From: SIG440 sp045591035
GTDB taxonomy: Bacteria > Bacillota > Clostridia > Monoglobales > Monoglobaceae
Length of the DNA: 9,882 nucleotides
NCBI GenBank assembly: GCA_045591035.1
Contig: JAZNSG010000050.1
Coordinates: 1 to 9,882, forward strand
Reading direction: 5' to 3'
Part shown: positions 6,775 to 9,882 of the stretch, piece after piece
How the letters are laid out: the number at the start of each line of letters is the position of its first letter
How positions within the stretch are numbered: the stretch's first letter is position 1
Notes under the pieces: model-generated
Told to the model about the DNA's origin: nothing
The model's input: the letters and a program-made list of their open reading frames with translations, nothing else
The model's database searches: none
Translations under genes and position numbers: made by a program

Positions 6775-6791
6775 TAACCTGGGCAGTTTTT
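6756..6791 (-). terminator. glnA: Intrinsic terminator downstream of glnA (possibly bidirectional)
   Basis: Perfect 12-bp inverted repeat: 6756-6767 pairs with 6780-6791, with GC core CTGCCCA/TGGGCAG and a 12-base loop (6768-6779). Read on the minus strand the stem ends in a run of seven T (6754-6760). On the plus strand it ends in TTTTT then ATTTTTT, so it could work both ways. It lies about 235 bases after the glnA stop, leaving a long 3' untranslated region that contains the inverted-repeat array. Confidence 0.85.
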
Positions 6792-6810
6792 ATTTTTTAT
6801 GCTAAATCGC

Positions 6811-6827
6811 ACTTATTCAGAATAAGT
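6811..6827. repeat. Small AT-rich inverted repeat with following T-run
   Basis: ACTTATTC, one A, then GAATAAGT: a perfect 8-bp palindrome around one base (a 7-bp stem with loop CAG as RNA). On the plus strand it runs into six T (6827-6832), giving a weak terminator-like shape. There is no GC core, so termination would be poor. It may simply be the outer edge of the larger array. Confidence 0.45.
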
Positions 6828-6839
6828 TTTTTAAATTAT

Positions 6840-6936
6840 AATGAATGTATCTTAGGGAAAAACGTAAAGTACGTTTTTCCCTATCAAAACAAAGTTTTGA
6901 TAGGGAAATTGCAAAGCAATTTCCTGATACTTCATT
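6840..6936. repeat. Inverted-repeat array, domain 1: closing stem enclosing three end-to-end hairpins
   Basis: Closing stem: 6840-6845 pairs with 6931-6936 and 6847-6851 with 6926-6930, giving 11 bp with only T6846 bulged. Inside lie hairpin A (6854-6866 with 6870-6882, 13 bp, loop AAG), hairpin B (6883-6890 with 6894-6901, 8 bp, loop AAA) and hairpin C (6904-6912 with 6916-6924, 9 bp, loop AAA). All pairs were read directly from the sequence and are perfect. B can instead extend to 15 bp (6876-6890 with 6894-6908) at the expense of A and C, so two exclusive folds exist. No protein is credible here. It could be an RNA structure in the glnA 3' region, a cruciform-forming DNA element or a copy of an interspersed repeat; the sequence alone does not decide. 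Confidence 0.8.
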
Positions 6937-6938
6937 GC

Positions 6939-7027
6939 AATCATGCGTGGCTTTCAAGCAATTATGCTTGAAAGTTGCGGAACTCGTTTCGCTAAAAACG
7001 GCGTTTTGCCGTTTCCACGATATGATT
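6939..7027. repeat. Inverted-repeat array, domain 2: closing stem enclosing hairpins, overlapping the glnA stop
   Basis: Closing stem: 6939-6944 pairs with 7022-7027 and 6946-6950 with 7015-7019, 11 bp with a small internal loop (G6945 against 7020-7021). Hairpin D (6951-6960 with 6965-6974, 10 bp, loop ATTA) starts on the next base after the closing stem. Hairpin E (6996-7002 with 7008-7014, 7 bp) ends on the base before its other arm. Between them 6977-6982 can pair with 6987-6992 as plus-strand RNA, with one G-U pair. The right arm overlaps the TAA stop codon of glnA (7026-7028), so the element begins at the end of that gene. It is separated from domain 1 by only two bases. Confidence 0.75.
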
Positions 7028-8450
7028 ATAAATTATAGTATTTATCGAACTCTGCCGGATGAGGAATTGCTGCAAGCTCTCTGCATTCCGCCCTCTTTGT
7101 TTCGATAAACTTATCAAGCATAAATTGAGGGAATACTCCGCCCGCAGTCAAATAATCGTGGTCTGCTTCAAGGGCATCAAGAGCCTCGTCTAAGCTTGTT
7201 GGGAGATGTTTGAGTTTTGCTTTCTCTTCATCACTCAGCTTATAAAGATTCATATCGTACGGACCCCAACCGTTTTCATGGGGGTCAATCTTATTTTTAA
7301 TGCCATCAATACCTGCCATCAATATAGCCGCATAACAGAAATATGGGTTGCATGTAGCATCGGGGTTTCTGAGTTCAAATCTTCTTAATTCAGGAGTCTT
7401 TGCATAAGCAGGTATGCGTATAACAGCACTTCTGTTTGAAGTTGCATATCCAACGGTTACAGGTGCTTCAAATCCCGGAACCAATCGTTTAAACGAGTTT
7501 GTACTGGGGTTAGTTAATGCACAAAGTGATGCAATATGTTTAAGGAGTCCACCCATAAAGTAGTGAGCCTCTTTACTAAGATTTGAATAGCCATTATCAT
7601 CAGAAAATACAGGTTTCCCATCTTTCATAAGAAGCATATGAACATGCATTCCGCTTCCGGCTTCACCTGCAACGGGTTTTGGCATAAATGTTGCAGAAAG
7701 TCCGTATTTTCTTGCAGTATTATGGATTATATATTTAATCATCATTGTAGCATCTGCCATCTCAGACATTTTCCCAAGGTGTGGTTCAATCTCAAACTGA
7801 CCACCGGCACCTACCTCAGGGTGGTGGTAGTTAAGGGGTATCCCTGCATCCTCCATAAGCATACACATTTCACTTCGTGCCTCATAGGAAATATCAAAAG
7901 GCTTTGCCACATGATAATTCTTCTGCTTTGCTACAATATTTCCACTGCCCTCAACATCACTGTTCCAATGTGCCTGCATCGCATCCACAGTAGCACTTAC
8001 GGAATAAGGAGAAATCTTCCAACCAACCTGGTCAAAAAGATAAAACTCGAACTCAGGAAGTATGAGCATTGTATCAGCAATTCCTGAATCCTTAAGGTAT
8101 TTTTCTGCCGCAAGAACGATGTTTCTCGGATACTGTGGGAGCGGACGATTTTCAGGATTGTCTATTATCATAGCATTTCCCGTCATTGACAAAGTTGGGA
8201 TGTCGCAAAACGGGTCAATCTGAGCGGTATCAGGGTCGGGTATAAACACCATATCACTTTTCTCAACCACAGCATATCCATAGTTGGACGCATCAAACCC
8301 AATTCCGTTTTTCAAAACATCTTCATTAAAATTCTTTGCAGGGATTGTTACATGACGGAACTGACCATTAAAGTCCACCATTTTAAAATCCACCATTTTG
8401 ATGTCGTTCTCTTTTATAAAAGCTATAATGTCTTTTACAGTTTTTTTCAT
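7026..8450 (-). CDS. glnA: Type I glutamine synthetase
   Basis: ATP-dependent ligation of ammonia to glutamate; a cytosolic dodecamer central to nitrogen assimilation. At 474 residues it resembles the E. coli enzyme in length and layout more than the roughly 445-residue Bacillus form, because it keeps the extra segment around residues 141-183. Metal and substrate residues fall at nearly E. coli numbering: Glu133 and Glu135 in PEFEFYLFD, Glu212 and Glu220 in PEVGAGGQFE, and His269 in GSGMHVH. The flap glutamate is Glu328 in RLVPGFEAP, followed by NRSAVIRIP. The N-terminal latch reads FDASNYGY instead of the usual FDGSSI; the Asp is kept. Tyr403 (NLYKLS) sits where E. coli is adenylylated, but whether it is modified is unknown. 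ATG at 8450 has AGAGGG with 6-7-base spacing. It is apparently monocistronic, with its own promoter and terminator. Confidence 0.95.
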   Translation of the reverse strand: MKKTVKDIIAFIKENDIKMVDFKMVDFNGQFRHVTIPAKNFNEDVLKNGIGFDASNYGYAVVEKSDMVFIPDPDTAQIDPFCDIPTLSMTGNAMIIDNPENRPLPQYPRNIVLAAEKYLKDSGIADTMLILPEFEFYLFDQVGWKISPYSVSATVDAMQAHWNSDVEGSGNIVAKQKNYHVAKPFDISYEARSEMCMLMEDAGIPLNYHHPEVGAGGQFEIEPHLGKMSEMADATMMIKYIIHNTARKYGLSATFMPKPVAGEAGSGMHVHMLLMKDGKPVFSDDNGYSNLSKEAHYFMGGLLKHIASLCALTNPSTNSFKRLVPGFEAPVTVGYATSNRSAVIRIPAYAKTPELRRFELRNPDATCNPYFCYAAILMAGIDGIKNKIDPHENGWGPYDMNLYKLSDEEKAKLKHLPTSLDEALDALEADHDYLTAGGVFPQFMLDKFIETKRAECRELAAIPHPAEFDKYYNL

Positions 8451-8502
8451 AAGCTTCCCTCTTTACTTTATATATTTAATCTATTTTAATAACTTCCAAT
8501 CA

Positions 8503-8531
8503 ATTATACACCATACTGACAGATTTTGCAA
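8503..8531 (-). promoter_or_regulatory. glnA: Predicted glnA promoter
   Basis: Minus strand: TTGCAA (8526-8531), 17-base spacer, perfect TATAAT (8503-8508). The expected start near 8496 leaves a leader of about 45 bases. No GlnR-type TGTNA-N7-TNACA operator was found on top of it by eye, and the leader shows no obvious riboswitch or attenuator fold. Confidence 0.65.
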
Positions 8532-8540
8532 TGTTTTTTC

Positions 8541-8569
8541 TTGACTTTTTTCAAAAACAGCCGTATACT
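8541..8569 (+). promoter_or_regulatory. Predicted promoter of the hemolysin III/patatin pair
   Basis: TTGACT (8541-8546), 17-base spacer, TATACT (8564-8569), each box one base from consensus. The expected start near 8576 leaves about 25 bases before the ATG, which includes GGAGGG at 8587-8592. Only 9 bases separate this -35 box from the divergent glnA -35 box. Confidence 0.7.
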
Positions 8570-8600
8570 TAATTTATCGATTATTTGGAGGGTACATCTT

Positions 8601-9269
8601 ATGTTTAATGCAGAAGAAATAAAAAAAATGAACAATCAAAGCATGGGTGAAGAAATTGCAAACGCAATATCTCACGGTATCGGAGCCCTTCTCGCAATTG
8701 CAGGAACAGTTATTGCTATAGTTTATGCTTGTTTTCACGGTGATGCTTTAAGCATTGTTTCTGCATCACTTTACGGCGCAGGACTAATAATACTCTACAT
8801 GGCATCAACCCTCTATCACTCTATAACAAATCTAAAAGCAAAGCGTGTCTTTCGTATACTTGACCACTGCTCCATTTATATACTGATTCTGAGTTCTTAC
8901 ATCCCCATTTCTCTTTCACTTATGCGTGGCGCTTTGGGCTGGGTTTTATTTGGTATTAATGCTGCATGCACAGTTATTGGTGTTACGCTAACAGCTATAA
9001 ATATGAAAAAATTTCATAAACTGGCTATGGTTCTTTACATTGTAATGGGTTGGTCAATTGTATTTTTGGGGGTTCCGACTCTTTTGGCTCTTCCCAAAAC
9101 AGCCTTGTGGCTTTTGCTTTCAGGGGGACTCAGTTACACCGGTGGTATCGTTTTTTTTGCACTTAAAAAACCTAAGTATATGCACTCTATCTGGCATATT
9201 TTTGTTCTTGCCGGAAGCGTTTTACAGTATTTTGCATTTTTATTTTACGCACTTCCCTATCCAAGATAA
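8601..9269 (+). CDS. Hemolysin III/TrhA-family integral membrane protein (PAQR superfamily)
   Basis: A 222-residue membrane protein of the hemolysin III (YqfA/TrhA/YplQ) family, the bacterial branch of the PAQR receptors. Family members have been linked to membrane-lipid or membrane-energy homeostasis rather than proven haemolysis. About seven hydrophobic segments are visible. The family's polar residues are conserved: Ser24-His25 in NAISHGIG, His73 in STLYH, Asp88-His89 in RILDHCSIY, and the C-terminal pair His195/His199 in HSIWHIFVLAG, which match the predicted intramembrane metal site. The start is ATG at 8601, with GGAGGG 8 bases upstream. In-frame codons back to a TTG at 8526 overlap the promoter and were excluded. 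It lies 24 bases upstream of the patatin gene, so the two probably form an operon with a shared lipid-related theme (inference). Confidence 0.92.
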   Translation: MFNAEEIKKMNNQSMGEEIANAISHGIGALLAIAGTVIAIVYACFHGDALSIVSASLYGAGLIILYMASTLYHSITNLKAKRVFRILDHCSIYILILSSYIPISLSLMRGALGWVLFGINAACTVIGVTLTAINMKKFHKLAMVLYIVMGWSIVFLGVPTLLALPKTALWLLLSGGLSYTGGIVFFALKKPKYMHSIWHIFVLAGSVLQYFAFLFYALPYPR

Positions 9270-9293
9270 TTTTTCAAAAAGAGGTGTTACACA

Positions 9294-9882
9294 ATGAAAC
9301 TAGGTCTTGTTTTAGAGGGCGGAGCCAGTCGCGTCCTTTTTTCATGCGGAGTTATGGACGCACTTTTAGAAGCTGAAATATATGCAGATTATGTCATTGG
9401 TGTTTCAGCCGGAATTGCCTATGGCACAAGCTATGTTTCAAGACAATTTGGCAGAAATCTCAAATTATCTTTAGACTATCTTCATGACAAACGCTATATG
9501 GGAGCAAGGCACCTCCTCAACCCCAAAAAACGTGCCTTTTATAACAAGGCTTTCGCGTTCAGAGAAATTCCCGAGCATCTTGTACCCTATGACTTTGAAG
9601 CATTTAAGGAATACAGCAAAACTACTACCTCGGTTGCGGGGATAACAAACCTGGAAACCGGGGAAATTGAATATGTGACATTGCCAACAGATGATTGGGA
9701 CTTTCATATAGACCTGCTCTGGGCAAGTTGTGCTCTTCCCTATCTTTTTCAACCTGTAAAGCTTCGCGGAAAGTTGTATATGGACGGAGGTATCAGTGAC
9801 CCTATTCCGTACAAAAAAGCCCAGATTGATGGTTGTGACAAACTGATAACCGTGCTGACTCGTGAGAGAGGCTACACAAAAT
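9294..9882 (+). CDS. Patatin-like phospholipase (3' end outside window)
   Basis: Serine lipid acyl hydrolase of the patatin family, probably the YjjU-like bacterial group. It uses a Ser-Asp dyad to cleave acyl chains from phospholipids or related lipids; no signal peptide is seen, so it is likely cytosolic or peripheral to the membrane. 196 residues are visible from ATG at 9294 (GAGGTG site at 9281-9286); such proteins usually have about 280-300, so the last third is missing. The oxyanion loop is LEGGASRVLF (7-16), where most members read GGGxRG. The nucleophile is Ser38 in GVSAG (36-40), and the catalytic Asp is Asp164 in MDGGISDPIP. Further family marks are AGITNLETG and the WASCALPYLFQP block before the DGG motif. 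It lies 24 bases after the hemolysin III gene, without a terminator between them. Confidence 0.92.
   Translation, partial: MKLGLVLEGGASRVLFSCGVMDALLEAEIYADYVIGVSAGIAYGTSYVSRQFGRNLKLSLDYLHDKRYMGARHLLNPKKRAFYNKAFAFREIPEHLVPYDFEAFKEYSKTTTSVAGITNLETGEIEYVTLPTDDWDFHIDLLWASCALPYLFQPVKLRGKLYMDGGISDPIPYKKAQIDGCDKLITVLTRERGYTK

Noticed and set aside
6840..7027. CRISPR array
   Set aside because: The repeats are inverted, differ from each other, and lack direct repeats with uniform spacers.
6845..7108. Open plus-strand reading frame of 87 codons over the hairpin array and the glnA 3' end
   Set aside because: Its sequence is explained by the inverted repeats and by the antisense of glnA. It lacks a ribosome binding site and resembles no protein.
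8370..8399. 15-base tandem repeat (14 of 15 identical) near the glnA start, encoding KMVDF twice
   Set aside because: Alignment from memory with E. coli GlnA (KFVDLRFTD) shows the same spacing, so it is not an added copy but a normal conserved strand that happens to repeat.
8526..8600. N-terminal extension of the hemolysin III protein
   Set aside because: The extension covers the predicted -35 and -10 boxes and the ribosome binding site. ATG at 8601 gives the normal family length.

Overview
The window looks like ordinary chromosomal DNA from an AT-rich Gram-positive bacterium of the class Clostridia (Oscillospiraceae/Ruminococcaceae-like). The evidence is strong GGAGG-type ribosome binding sites, several TTG/GTG starts with excellent Shine-Dalgarno (SD) sequences, an Asp23-nusB-xseA-xseB-ispA gene order, and a Kae1/TsaD-like paralog of clostridial type. 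The genus cannot be fixed from this sequence alone. No phage, conjugative, CRISPR or defence genes are visible.

Left part (1-5551, minus strand): one long, tightly packed operon read right to left. From a promoter near 5523-5551 it carries an Asp23-family protein, nusB, a TsaD/Kae1-like paralog, xseA, a PHP-domain phosphoesterase, an NAD(P)H-hydrate epimerase, xseB and ispA, which runs off the left edge. It mixes housekeeping jobs: transcription antitermination, exonuclease VII, metabolite repair and isoprenoid synthesis. The two exonuclease VII subunit genes, often adjacent, are separated here by the PHP and epimerase genes.

Middle (5582-6701, minus strand): two half-length ChrA-type transporter genes in tandem, with their own promoter. 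The -35 box of that promoter lies in the loop of the terminator hairpin downstream of glnA. No terminator is seen between the second chrA gene and the asp23 promoter, so some read-through is possible.

Intergenic 6702-7025: this gene-free stretch holds the chrA promoter, a strong intrinsic terminator (6756-6791), a small AT-rich inverted repeat (6811-6827), and a compact array of inverted repeats (6840-7027). The array folds on paper into two multibranched domains, each with its own closing stem around end-to-end hairpins, and it begins at the glnA stop codon. This is the most unusual thing in the window.

Right part (7026-9882): glnA (type I glutamine synthetase, minus strand) and a divergent plus-strand pair, a hemolysin III/TrhA-family membrane protein and a patatin-like phospholipase that is cut off by the right edge. 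The glnA and hemolysin III promoters lie back to back with only 9 bases between their -35 boxes.
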